Origin: Microbacterium ginsengiterrae
GTDB taxonomy: Bacteria; Actinomycetota; Actinomycetes; Actinomycetales; Microbacteriaceae
Reading direction: 5' to 3'
Assembly (NCBI RefSeq): GCF_014205075.1
Contig: NZ_JACHMU010000001.1
Coordinates: 744,001-808,000 of the forward strand
DNA length: 64,000 nucleotides
In this document: piece by piece, positions 8,802 through 16,123 of the stretch
Position numbering within the stretch: the first letter of the stretch is position 1
How the letters are laid out: each line of letters starts with the position of its first letter
Position numbers and translations under genes: made by a program
Notes under the pieces: generated by a model
What the model was told of the DNA's origin: nothing
The model's database searches: none
The model's input: the letters and a program-made list of their open reading frames with translations, nothing else

Positions 8802-10124
8802 ATGAAGCGACGATCACGCCCGCGTCTCGCGCGGGTCATGGTGGCCCTCGTCGTGGCCGCCCTCATCGGCGCCATCGCGCCGTCGATCTCCACTCCACCG
8901 TCCGCCGTGGCCGCCACGGACGGGCAGATGGTCTACCCGGCATCCGGGATCATCCAGTCCAAGGTCGGCGACGGCTGCCGCTCGAACCACCGCGTGCACG
9001 ACGGCATCGACATCTCCGGGCAAGGTGGGACGCCGGTGCTCGCCGCGTACGACGGCACCATCCGAGCGCGTGCGTGGAGCAACTCCTACGGCAACTACGT
9101 CGACATCGAGCACCCCGGCGGGTACGTCACCCGCTACGCCCACATGGTCTCGCCCGGCCTCGTCGCCCCCGGTGGGACCGTCGTCCGCGGGCAGCAGATC
9201 GGCGTCGTCGGCAACACCGGAGCATCGACCGGCGCCCACCTGCACTTCGAAGTATGGCGGAACGGCTCGGTGTACTCGGCGATCAACGAGGGGTTCGTCT
9301 GCCTGAGCACCGTCGGCCGAGGGAATCCGCTCCCGCACACCTTCCCCGGGCTTCGCACCACGCCGACCTCCGCAGTGAACTCGGCGGACTACGACCGCGA
9401 CGGCAAGGCCGATCTGCTGGGCATCTCAGCGAAGAGTGACCTGACTTTCCTCGCGGGCACCGGTAACGGCGGCTTCCGGGCGGCCTCGCCGATCACGAGC
9501 GGTTGGAGCCTGTACCGGCACCTCACGCACGCCGATCTGAATGCCGACGGACGAGCAGACATGCTGGCCGTCCGTAGCGACGGACTGCTCGAGTTCTACG
9601 CGGGCGGTGCGAACGGCGGGTTCGACCAGCACCAGCGGCTGCAGACCGGTTGGGGCACGAAGCTGCACGTGGCCTCCGGCGCCGACTACACCGGCGACGG
9701 GCTGCAGGACGTGCTCGCCGTGTCATCGTCGGGCGTGCTCACCATCCACCGCGGGAACGGCACCGGGGCTCTGCCTGGGCCGCATACGACCCTCGGCAGT
9801 GGATGGAGCTCCATCACCCACATGGTCGGCGGCGACTTCAACGGTGACGGTATCGGCGACATCATGGCGGTCGCCAACGACGGAAACCTGTACTACTACC
9901 GCGGTCTGGGCAATCGGTTCAGCGCGCGCGTCACCGTCGGTGGCGGGTGGAAGACGTTCACGGGTCTCACCGGAGGCGTCGACTACACGGGAGACAAGAA
10001 GGCCGACCTCGTGGCACGCGCCGCGAACGGTGACCTGTATCTGTACGCCGGCACCGGGGCAGGAAAGTTCCAGACCGGCCGCCTCATCAGCTCCGGGTGG
10101 GGCGGGTACATCCAGCTCGAGTGA
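8802..10124 (+). CDS. Secreted M23 (LytM-type) peptidase with FG-GAP/VCBS repeats
   Basis: 440 aa. An N-terminal signal peptide (KRRSRPRLAR then a long hydrophobic run, ending near AVAA) is followed by an M23 zinc peptidase domain. Its ligand motifs are His66-x3-Asp70 in HDGIDISG and His146-x-His148 in GAHLHFEVW. The C-terminal half holds about five FG-GAP/VCBS repeats (DYDRDGKADLLG, DLNADGRADMLA, DYTGDGLQDVLA, DFNGDGIGDIMA, DYTGDKKADLVA) that form a calcium-binding propeller. The expected role is peptidoglycan cleavage at the surface. A GTG six codons upstream (8784) is an alternative start. TACTGT at about 8742 is a plausible -10. Confidence 0.9.
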   Translation: MKRRSRPRLARVMVALVVAALIGAIAPSISTPPSAVAATDGQMVYPASGIIQSKVGDGCRSNHRVHDGIDISGQGGTPVLAAYDGTIRARAWSNSYGNYVDIEHPGGYVTRYAHMVSPGLVAPGGTVVRGQQIGVVGNTGASTGAHLHFEVWRNGSVYSAINEGFVCLSTVGRGNPLPHTFPGLRTTPTSAVNSADYDRDGKADLLGISAKSDLTFLAGTGNGGFRAASPITSGWSLYRHLTHADLNADGRADMLAVRSDGLLEFYAGGANGGFDQHQRLQTGWGTKLHVASGADYTGDGLQDVLAVSSSGVLTIHRGNGTGALPGPHTTLGSGWSSITHMVGGDFNGDGIGDIMAVANDGNLYYYRGLGNRFSARVTVGGGWKTFTGLTGGVDYTGDKKADLVARAANGDLYLYAGTGAGKFQTGRLISSGWGGYIQLE

Positions 10125-10192
10125 CCGGATCCACCCGAGATCGGTCCCGGCCCGGGTCCACCTCGCCCTCCCCGCACACGAAGGAACTCATC

Positions 10193-10663
10193 ATGACCGG
10201 TTACGACGAGGCCTCCATGATCGCCGAGGCGATCGCCACGCTCGACGACGGCGACGAGGTGCTCGGGGCCGGGTTCTTCGGCGCACATGACCTCACGAAG
10301 GCGGCGACCCTCGGCTCTGCCGGCGGCGGCATCCTGTTCGGCTCGCTGGGCGCCATCGTCGGCATGCTCACCGCGAAGCACGTCACCGCTCAGGCGCAGG
10401 GCATGACACGGATGCTGCTCGTCGCGGTGACGCCGACCATGATCCACGTCATGAATCATGAGGGCGGCCCGGACATGCAGAAGGAGTTCATGTCGTTCCT
10501 ACGCGACAGCGTGGAGGCGTCGGTGTCGACGCTCGGCGCATCGAAGTACCTGCATCTGACGGACACCGAGACCGGGGCGAAGCTCGTGTTGCACGGCACC
10601 CTCAGCTCGCTGTCGCCGCAGGCCGAGGGCGACAGGATCGTGTTCGACCTCCTCACCGCATAG
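10193..10663 (+). CDS. Conserved protein of unknown function with a glycine-rich hydrophobic segment
   Basis: 156 aa. ATG 10193 is preceded by AAGGA with a 7-nt spacer. Residues about 35-58 (GSAGGGILFGSLGAIVGMLTA) are glycine-rich and hydrophobic, possibly one membrane-associated helix. The C-terminal half has beta character (MLLVAVTPTMIHVMNH, AKLVLHGTLSSL). It lies 68 nt after the M23 gene on the same strand and may be cotranscribed. Family not recognised. Confidence 0.72.
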   Translation: MTGYDEASMIAEAIATLDDGDEVLGAGFFGAHDLTKAATLGSAGGGILFGSLGAIVGMLTAKHVTAQAQGMTRMLLVAVTPTMIHVMNHEGGPDMQKEFMSFLRDSVEASVSTLGASKYLHLTDTETGAKLVLHGTLSSLSPQAEGDRIVFDLLTA

Positions 10664-10938
10664 GCGGGCCACGCGCCGTGACGCTCCCGCCTCGACGGGG
10701 CCGAGGTGGTCAGCCCGTGCATGGCGCGGAGAATCGAGACGAATCACGGTGGAGCCGGTCACGGGGAGGGTGCCGGCCCCACCGTGCCGCGAGATCCCCC
10801 CAACGGATGCTCGCGGTGTGGCACCACATGGATGAGACGTGACGACGAGCTCGAATGTCACAGATTCGTCGCTGCGACCAGGACAGGTCCCCCGAACGGG
10901 GGACGAATTCTCGCGCGTCACACGTCTAACATGGCCGG
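10664..10938. other. Non-coding stretch
   Basis: 275 bp without a credible gene, strong promoter or terminator. Short frames here lack ribosome sites and have shadow-like composition. Confidence 0.5.
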
Positions 10939-11706
10939 ATGTTCTTCACCCTGGGGCTCGTGTCGACGATCGTGATCGCGTTCGTCAGTCCCTACGTCTG
11001 GGACGGGTCTGCTGACTCATCCACGCTGACGGCGGTCACCACGGCCGCAGCAATCGTCGTGCTCGCCGGTGGTGGACACCTGCTCGATCACTTCCGGAAG
11101 CGGTCGGGGCGAGGGGACGCCGCAGCGCCCGCTCGCTCCCCCACCCCGGAAACGGAAAAACCCCCGATTTCTCGGGGGTTTTCTGTGGCGGTGACGGTGG
11201 GATTTGAACCCACGGTAGGGGGTTACCCTACACAACTTTTCGAGAGTTGCACCTTCGGCCGCTCGGACACGTCACCGTGGACAAGTTTACGACACCGTGA
11301 CGATGCGCGCGAATCGGCGCCCGCCGCCCCGGATGGGAGCGATCACCAGGCCGCCGCGACCTCGGCGTGGGTGCGGAGGATCCCCTCCGTCGACCCCGCC
11401 GGCGCGCGACCGATCCCGCACTCCGTCGCCACTCCGAACGCAGGCACGACCGTCGCCGCCGCAGCGATGCGACGTCGCGCACCCTCGACGCCGTCCTCTC
11501 GATGCACGAGGCCGAGATACAGCTCGCTCACCGGCGTGAGCCCGGCCAGCGGAGCAAAATACGCCTCGTCGTCGCGGTCGAGCGGCACAGGCAGGTGCAG
11601 CCAGTCGAGGTCGCGCGCGGATGCCGCGATGACGGCGTTCGCGAATCGTACGAGTGTTCCGGCATCCGTCGGTTCGATGAAGTGCCGCTCCCCCGCGTCG
11701 CCGTAA
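10939..11706 (+). CDS. Possible small membrane protein; frame improbably continues through a terminator and tRNA
   Basis: The first 60 or so codons look real: MFFTLGLVSTIVIAFVSPYV and LTAVTTAAAIVVLAGGGHLL are two likely membrane helices followed by a basic tail (HFRKRSGRG). TAACAT (10927-10932) sits 6 nt before the ATG, as in a leaderless gene. The frame then has no stop until 11706, crossing a terminator hairpin, tRNA-Ser and the antisense of the next gene, which cannot be genuine protein. Only about 10939-11150 is credible. A lost stop or a small frameshift near 11150 is the likely explanation. Confidence 0.28.
   Translation: MFFTLGLVSTIVIAFVSPYVWDGSADSSTLTAVTTAAAIVVLAGGGHLLDHFRKRSGRGDAAAPARSPTPETEKPPISRGFSVAVTVGFEPTVGGYPTQLFESCTFGRSDTSPWTSLRHRDDARESAPAAPDGSDHQAAATSAWVRRIPSVDPAGARPIPHSVATPNAGTTVAAAAMRRRAPSTPSSRCTRPRYSSLTGVSPASGAKYASSSRSSGTGRCSQSRSRADAAMTAFANRTSVPASVGSMKCRSPASP
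11156..11182. terminator. Bidirectional rho-independent terminator after tRNA-Ser
   Basis: The stem CCCCCGA/TCGGGGG with a 4-nt loop is flanked by AAAAA on the left and TTTT on the right. It works for the minus-strand tRNA and for anything arriving from the plus strand. Confidence 0.85.
11186..11276 (-). tRNA. tRNA-Ser (anticodon CGA)
   Basis: 91 nt on the minus strand, with a 7-bp acceptor stem GGTGACG/CGTCACC, discriminator G and encoded CCA. The anticodon arm is CAACT-CTCGAAA-AGTTG, giving anticodon CGA (codon UCG). A long variable arm (GTAGGGTAACCCCCTAC) and the T-arm GGGTTCAAATCCC mark it as a class II serine tRNA. A terminator follows immediately. Confidence 0.97.
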
Positions 11707-12389
11707 CAGAGATGCACACCCACCTCGACGCCGGTGGGAACCGCGTCGACCAACGCGGCGAGGCGGGACACGAGCCCGTCGAACGGGTCGCCCGCCCACC
11801 AGGCATCCATGAGTTTCCCGTATCCCGACGCCCGCTCGATGATGCCCAGTTCGCTGGCCACGTCCCACTGGATCGCGAGCTCGTCTGGCGGGATCACGGC
11901 GACGATGGCGTCGAGCTCGGCGAGCAGGGCGCGCGCATACACCGGCTCGATCGCGGCGCGGTCCTCGCCCGAGAAGAAGGACGAGACCACGGCCACGGGG
12001 GTGGGCAACGACACCTGGAACCGCACGCCGCCCGGGATCACTCCGGCATCCCGGAGACGCGTGAACACACGGTACGAGTCGGCTGCGGCATCCGCGTACC
12101 CGAGGGGCGGAAGCGTGATCGTCGCGGCATCCACTCGTTCGGCGATCCGCAACGGCCGCGCGTCCAGCCCTGCGCCGAACGGGATCGGCTCGTCCCCGAC
12201 CCGCTCGATTCCCTCCGCCTGGCCGAGCACATCCGGCTGGAACATGATCCAGTGGAACCTCCTGCCCACCTCGCCGTCCGGGATGCGACGGAGGCGCCCG
12301 CCGAGCACGGATGCCGCGGTGCGGAAAGTCGTCTCGGCGTCGTCGTAGTTCACGCTGCCCACGAGGAGGGCGCCCTGCGGTTCTGACAT
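11343..12389 (-). CDS. MetE-like (UROD/MetE superfamily) zinc methyltransferase-like protein
   Basis: 348 aa, the size of single-domain MetE C-terminal-like proteins such as Bacillus YxjG/YxjH rather than full MetE. It keeps the zinc ligands of cobalamin-independent methionine synthase: HxC in GVEVGVHLCYGD and a later Cys in FGVATECGIG. The N-terminal folate-like domain of MetE is absent. A methyl transfer to a thiol is therefore plausible; donor and acceptor are unknown. ATG 12389 follows TACTCT by 6 nt, so it is probably leaderless. Confidence 0.75.
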   Translation of the reverse strand: MSEPQGALLVGSVNYDDAETTFRTAASVLGGRLRRIPDGEVGRRFHWIMFQPDVLGQAEGIERVGDEPIPFGAGLDARPLRIAERVDAATITLPPLGYADAAADSYRVFTRLRDAGVIPGGVRFQVSLPTPVAVVSSFFSGEDRAAIEPVYARALLAELDAIVAVIPPDELAIQWDVASELGIIERASGYGKLMDAWWAGDPFDGLVSRLAALVDAVPTGVEVGVHLCYGDAGERHFIEPTDAGTLVRFANAVIAASARDLDWLHLPVPLDRDDEAYFAPLAGLTPVSELYLGLVHREDGVEGARRRIAAAATVVPAFGVATECGIGRAPAGSTEGILRTHAEVAAAW

Positions 12390-12463
12390 GCCCTCAGAGT
12401 AGGCTCCGGCGACCCATCTGAATATCCCCGGCGTCACGTCGCGTCATCCGCGCACCCTCGTGG

Positions 12464-12477
12464 TTAGGATTGCCTAA
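12464..12477. promoter_or_regulatory. Candidate DtxR/IdeR iron box overlapping a -10 element
   Basis: TTAGGATTGCCTAA is a 14-bp palindrome with 5-bp arms. It matches about 14 of the 19 positions of the DtxR/IdeR consensus. It contains TAGGAT (12465-12470), a good -10 for the downstream gene, so a bound repressor would block transcription. The regulator is inferred. Confidence 0.5.
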
Positions 12478-12491
12478 ACGGAGGTTGTTCC

Positions 12492-13265
12492 ATGAGCTTC
12501 ATCACGTCGGCGGCGCTGGCGGAGACGGGTTACGTCGTCCTTCCCCCGCACGGAGACCCGATCGACCCCGCAGAGTGGCACGACCTCAAGTACGTCGGCT
12601 GGCGTTCCTCGGGAGTGACGCGCTTCGCCCCGCTGGCAAGCTACGCCGGCGACATCGAGTGCAACGGTTTCTGGAACCACACCCCGCCCCGCACCGACAA
12701 GGACGGCGTCTGGATCGAATCCCAGACCGCTAAGGCGCCGACCCTCACGCGTCTTGCACAGGAACCCGGTGCGAACGTCGGCCGCTGCCGGGTCATCGAA
12801 CTGCAGCCGAACACCTACGCCGACGCGGTCTACAACCTGCACCAGGACGACAACAACCGTCTCAACGACGACGGCACCGGATGGGTCGTGCGGGCGTGGG
12901 TGAACCTCACCGACGACCCGGATTCGCTCCTCATCCTGCGCGAGGACAGGTTCGACCCCGCCACCGAGATCCGCTTCCCGCTCGCCGCCGGGACGCGCAT
13001 GATCGTCGACACGCAGAGGTTCTGGCACGCGGTCTGGCACAACGGTGAGGCGCCGCGCTACTCGCTGATCACGTCATTGACGTCGGGCCCGGAACTCGAC
13101 GCCTACATCACCGCGCAGGGCGGAGATCCGCACGCCGCGAGCATCGAGCTCGATCAGCAACTGGTCGAGGAGGCGCAGACCGAGATGCATCGACGCATCG
13201 AGGAACGACGTCGCCTGTTCGAGGCGCAGGGCATCGTGATGGAGCCACCGGTCGACCTCTACTGA
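12492..13265 (+). CDS. Putative Fe(II)/2-oxoglutarate-type dioxygenase, possibly iron-regulated
   Basis: 257 aa, cytosolic. The core has the double-stranded beta-helix signature of non-heme iron dioxygenases: His117-x-Asp119 in YNLHQDDNN, a distal His (179 or 183) in QRFWHAVWHNG, and Arg189 in PRYSLITSL about 10 residues on, where 2-oxoglutarate would bind. The C-terminal 50 residues form a charged helix (EEAQTEMHRRIEERRRLFEAQG). ATG 12492 has GGAGG 6 nt upstream. An iron-box-like palindrome sits over the promoter. The enzymatic class is inferred from motif geometry only; substrate unknown. Confidence 0.68.
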   Translation: MSFITSAALAETGYVVLPPHGDPIDPAEWHDLKYVGWRSSGVTRFAPLASYAGDIECNGFWNHTPPRTDKDGVWIESQTAKAPTLTRLAQEPGANVGRCRVIELQPNTYADAVYNLHQDDNNRLNDDGTGWVVRAWVNLTDDPDSLLILREDRFDPATEIRFPLAAGTRMIVDTQRFWHAVWHNGEAPRYSLITSLTSGPELDAYITAQGGDPHAASIELDQQLVEEAQTEMHRRIEERRRLFEAQGIVMEPPVDLY

Positions 13266-13290
13266 CTCCGCGGAACAGTGGACCTGCCGA

Positions 13291-13788
13291 TCAGCGACTG
13301 AGCGACCCGAGAAGCTCCACGAAGTGGTCGAGGTCGGCAGGCGACCAATCGCGCAGGCGCTCTCCGATCCGCCCCTCGTACTGGGCGCGGGCGATCGCGA
13401 TGCGCTCCTGCGCGAGTTCGGTCGCGACGAGCACGCGCGCCCGGCGATCCTCCGGATCGGGCAGGCTCTCCACCAGCCCGAGCTCCTCGAGCTGCCGCAC
13501 CTGGCGGCTCACGCCCGACTTGTCTGTCTGCAGGCGATCGATGATCGCTCCGGCAGACGTGGCCTTTCCGCTCGCGATCGATGTCAGCACCTGGTAGCCG
13601 AGCGGCTGCAGGTCCGGATGAACCGTGGCCGCCGCCTCACGCCATCCGACGCGGATCCGCGCGAACAGACGACCGAGCTCGTGCTCGACCCGCGCCACGG
13701 CCTGATCGAGTTCGGACGCCCCCTCCTCCGGATCGCCGGAGCCGCTCACCACGGACTCGGCTGCGGGATCGACGGAGGGCACGCTCAT
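13291..13788 (-). CDS. MarR-family transcriptional regulator (second of a tandem pair)
   Basis: 165 aa with a winged HTH (DRLQTDKSGVSRQVRQLEELGLVESLPDPEDRRARVL), the MarR recognition helix and wing. It is clearly paralogous to the regulator at 13847-14302 (shared LQPxGY, TDKSxVSRQVRxLExLGLVES). ATG 13788 has TAAACT exactly 7 nt upstream, so it can be transcribed on its own as a leaderless mRNA in addition to read-through from the pump operon. The effector is probably an aromatic or drug-like ligand by family; this is not shown here. Confidence 0.9.
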   Translation of the reverse strand: MSVPSVDPAAESVVSGSGDPEEGASELDQAVARVEHELGRLFARIRVGWREAAATVHPDLQPLGYQVLTSIASGKATSAGAIIDRLQTDKSGVSRQVRQLEELGLVESLPDPEDRRARVLVATELAQERIAIARAQYEGRIGERLRDWSPADLDHFVELLGSLSR

Positions 13789-13846
13789 GCTCGTCAGTTT
13801 ACGGCGTGCGCCCTGCGGGAGACTTCCCCGGGCGCACGCCGCATCG

Positions 13847-14302
13847 TCACATCTCGGCGAGGAGGCGGAACGCCCGCGAGGCCGCCTGCACCTCGTCGAC
13901 ACTCAGTTCGGCGAGGATGCCGCGCAGCCGCGCGACGTTGTCGCACTTGAGCTCATCGAGCGCCGTGCGCGCGGCCGGCGTCACCGTCAGCACTCGCTGG
14001 CGGCCATCCTGGTCGTCGGGGCGGGACTCGACGAGACCGAGATCCTCCAGCATCCGCACCTGGCGACTGACGACGGACTTGTCCGTCTCGAAACGCTCCG
14101 CCAGATGGTGCGCGTTCGCGGTACCGGCGTGGGCGATGAACGTCAGCAGCTTGTATCCGGAGGGCTGCAGGTCGGAATGGATGCGCGCAGCGGAGTCCTT
14201 CCAGAGCGAACGGGCCCTGACGAACATCAGGTTCAGCTGCTCCTGGAACTCAGCGAACGCCTCCTCGATCTCTCCAGCGGGCTCCGCCTCCACGATGGCC
14301 AT
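13847..14302 (-). CDS. MarR-family transcriptional regulator of the adjacent efflux pump
   Basis: 151 aa, MarR winged HTH (ERFETDKSVVSRQVRMLEDLGLVESRPDDQDGRQRVL). The pump stop codon and this ATG are one base apart (TGA-C-ATG), so the two are translated from one message. An autoregulatory loop is expected: this protein or its paralogue binds the TTAGTTGC/GCAACTAA repeats at the pump promoter and is released by the pump substrate. Confidence 0.92.
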   Translation of the reverse strand: MAIVEAEPAGEIEEAFAEFQEQLNLMFVRARSLWKDSAARIHSDLQPSGYKLLTFIAHAGTANAHHLAERFETDKSVVSRQVRMLEDLGLVESRPDDQDGRQRVLTVTPAARTALDELKCDNVARLRGILAELSVDEVQAASRAFRLLAEM

Positions 14303-14303
14303 G

Positions 14304-16010
14304 TCAGTTCTCGCGCTCCGACTCATCGCGCTCGAGAACCTTGACGGATCCCGTGGACGGCGATGCGGCCTCCCCGTCGACGACGCGGATGGTGCCCGTC
14401 GAACCGCCGACCTCGGCCTCGGCGAGGTCGATCGCGGATTCCTCGGCCTGCTCCTGGAGCTGCTCGGCAGCGGTCTTCGTCGAGAGGGGCTTGTTCTTGA
14501 TGAACGCGATCGCGAGGAGACCGAGCACGGCGAGCGGGACCGCGATGATGAACGAGTCCGCGATGCCGATGCCGTAACCCGCCTCGACGATCTTCCGGAT
14601 CGTCTCCGGCAGTTCGGCGACCTTCGGGACGTTGCCGGAGGCCAGACTCTCCAGAGCGGTGATCTCCTCCGGCGTCGTCGGGGTGAAGCCCGTGAGCCGG
14701 TCGCTGATGTAGCCCGAGACGTTCGAGGACAGCAGCACACCCATGACCGTGACGCCGATGGTTCCCGCGATGGTGCGGAAGAAGTTGACGTTCGAGGATG
14801 CGGCACCCAGCTGCGTGGGCGGGGTGTCGTTCTGGACGATGAGCGTGAGGTTCTGCATCACCATTCCGAGACCGGCGCCGAGCACGATCATGTACACGGC
14901 GACGAGCGGGAAGGGCGTGTCGTATCGGAGGGTCGCCATGAGGGAGACGCCCACCGTGACGAGCACGGCTCCGGTGATCATCCAGCCCTTCCACTTGCCG
15001 AAACGGCTCACCAGCTGACCGATGATGATCGACGCACCCATCTGACCGACGATCATCGGGATGGTCATGAGCCCGGACTCGGTCGGCGTCGCGCCTCGGG
15101 CGAGCTGGAAGTACTGCGCGAGGAACACCGAGGTGGCGAACATCGACACACCGATCGCGATCGATGCGATGACCGACAGCGTGAAGGTGCGATTGCGGAA
15201 GAGCGACATCGGTACGATGGGCTCCTTCACGAAGAACTCCACCGCGACGAACCCGAGGATCGCGACGACGGCGATGGCACCGAGGATCCAGCTCGTCGCC
15301 GAGTCCCACTCGAACTGGCTGCCACCCATGGACACCCAGATGAGCAGCGTCGAGACGCCGACGGCCAGCAGCACGATCCCGAAGTAGTCGATCGACACCT
15401 TCGCGCGAGCGGGCTTGGGCAGGTGCAGCGTGACCTGCAGGAGGACGAGGGCGACGAGCGCGAACGGCACACCGATGAAGAAGTTGGAGCGCCAGCCCCA
15501 CACGTCGGTGAGCAGACCACCGAGCAGCGGACCGCCGATGGTTCCGAGCGCCATGATGCCTCCGACGACACCCATGTACTTCCCGCGCTCACGCGGCGAG
15601 ATGATGAGTGCGACAGCGATCATGACGAGCGACATGAGTCCGCCGACCCCGATTCCCTGGACGACGCGGACTGCGATGAGCATGTTCGTGTCGGTCGAGA
15701 ATCCGGCGATCACGGTTCCCACCGTGAACAGGATGAGGGAGAGCTGCACGAGGATCTTGCGGTCGACGAGGTCGGCGAGCTTTCCCCAGATCGGGGTCGA
15801 CACCGCGGTCGCCAGGAGGCTCGCCGTGATGACCCAGGTGTACTGGGACTGCGTGCCGCCGAGGTCCGCGATGATGACGGGCATCGACGTGGCCACGACG
15901 GTACCGGAGAGGACGGCGACGAACATGCCGACGACGAGGCCGGAGATCGCCGTGAAGACCTCGCGTGCCGAGCGCGTGGCGCCGGCCGCGGGTGGGGTGG
16001 TCGAATTCAA
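14304..16010 (-). CDS. MFS multidrug efflux transporter, DHA2 (EmrB/QacA) family
   Basis: 568 aa with 14 membrane segments and a long acidic C-terminal tail (about 60 residues, EQLQEQAEESAIDLAEAEVG). Family motifs: AVLSGTVVATSMPVI in TM1, LADLVDRKILVQLS (motif A) and GTIGGPLLGGLLTD (motif C). The start is TTG at 16010, since CAGGAG lies about 9 nt upstream and no in-frame ATG or GTG gives the first helix. It is the first gene of an operon with the MarR gene behind it. The promoter carries paired inverted repeats suited to MarR control. Confidence 0.92.
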   Translation of the reverse strand: MNSTTPPAAGATRSAREVFTAISGLVVGMFVAVLSGTVVATSMPVIIADLGGTQSQYTWVITASLLATAVSTPIWGKLADLVDRKILVQLSLILFTVGTVIAGFSTDTNMLIAVRVVQGIGVGGLMSLVMIAVALIISPRERGKYMGVVGGIMALGTIGGPLLGGLLTDVWGWRSNFFIGVPFALVALVLLQVTLHLPKPARAKVSIDYFGIVLLAVGVSTLLIWVSMGGSQFEWDSATSWILGAIAVVAILGFVAVEFFVKEPIVPMSLFRNRTFTLSVIASIAIGVSMFATSVFLAQYFQLARGATPTESGLMTIPMIVGQMGASIIIGQLVSRFGKWKGWMITGAVLVTVGVSLMATLRYDTPFPLVAVYMIVLGAGLGMVMQNLTLIVQNDTPPTQLGAASSNVNFFRTIAGTIGVTVMGVLLSSNVSGYISDRLTGFTPTTPEEITALESLASGNVPKVAELPETIRKIVEAGYGIGIADSFIIAVPLAVLGLLAIAFIKNKPLSTKTAAEQLQEQAEESAIDLAEAEVGGSTGTIRVVDGEAASPSTGSVKVLERDESEREN

Positions 16011-16047
16011 AATGGATGCTCCTGCGTCAGAAAGTTGATCTGGAGCA

Positions 16048-16076
16048 ACGATACGCCTTTAGTTGCTTCGCGTCAA
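16048..16076 (-). promoter_or_regulatory. Promoter of the DHA2 pump-MarR operon
   Basis: On the minus strand: TTGACG (16071-16076), a 17-bp spacer and TATCGT (16048-16053). Confidence 0.75.
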
Positions 16077-16097
16077 CTGTCCGCTTATGGCAACTAA
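16059..16097. promoter_or_regulatory. Inverted repeats, probable MarR operators
   Basis: TTAGTTGC (16059-16066) and GCAACTAA (16090-16097) form a perfect 8-bp inverted pair across the -35 region. A GTCAAC half-site lies between them, and with the first arm it makes a second, tighter dyad (GTTGC-N6-GTCAAC). Two overlapping sites would suit two MarR paralogues. Confidence 0.6.
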
Positions 16098-16123
16098 TCT
16101 TCCTGGTCTGGGATAATCTGCCG

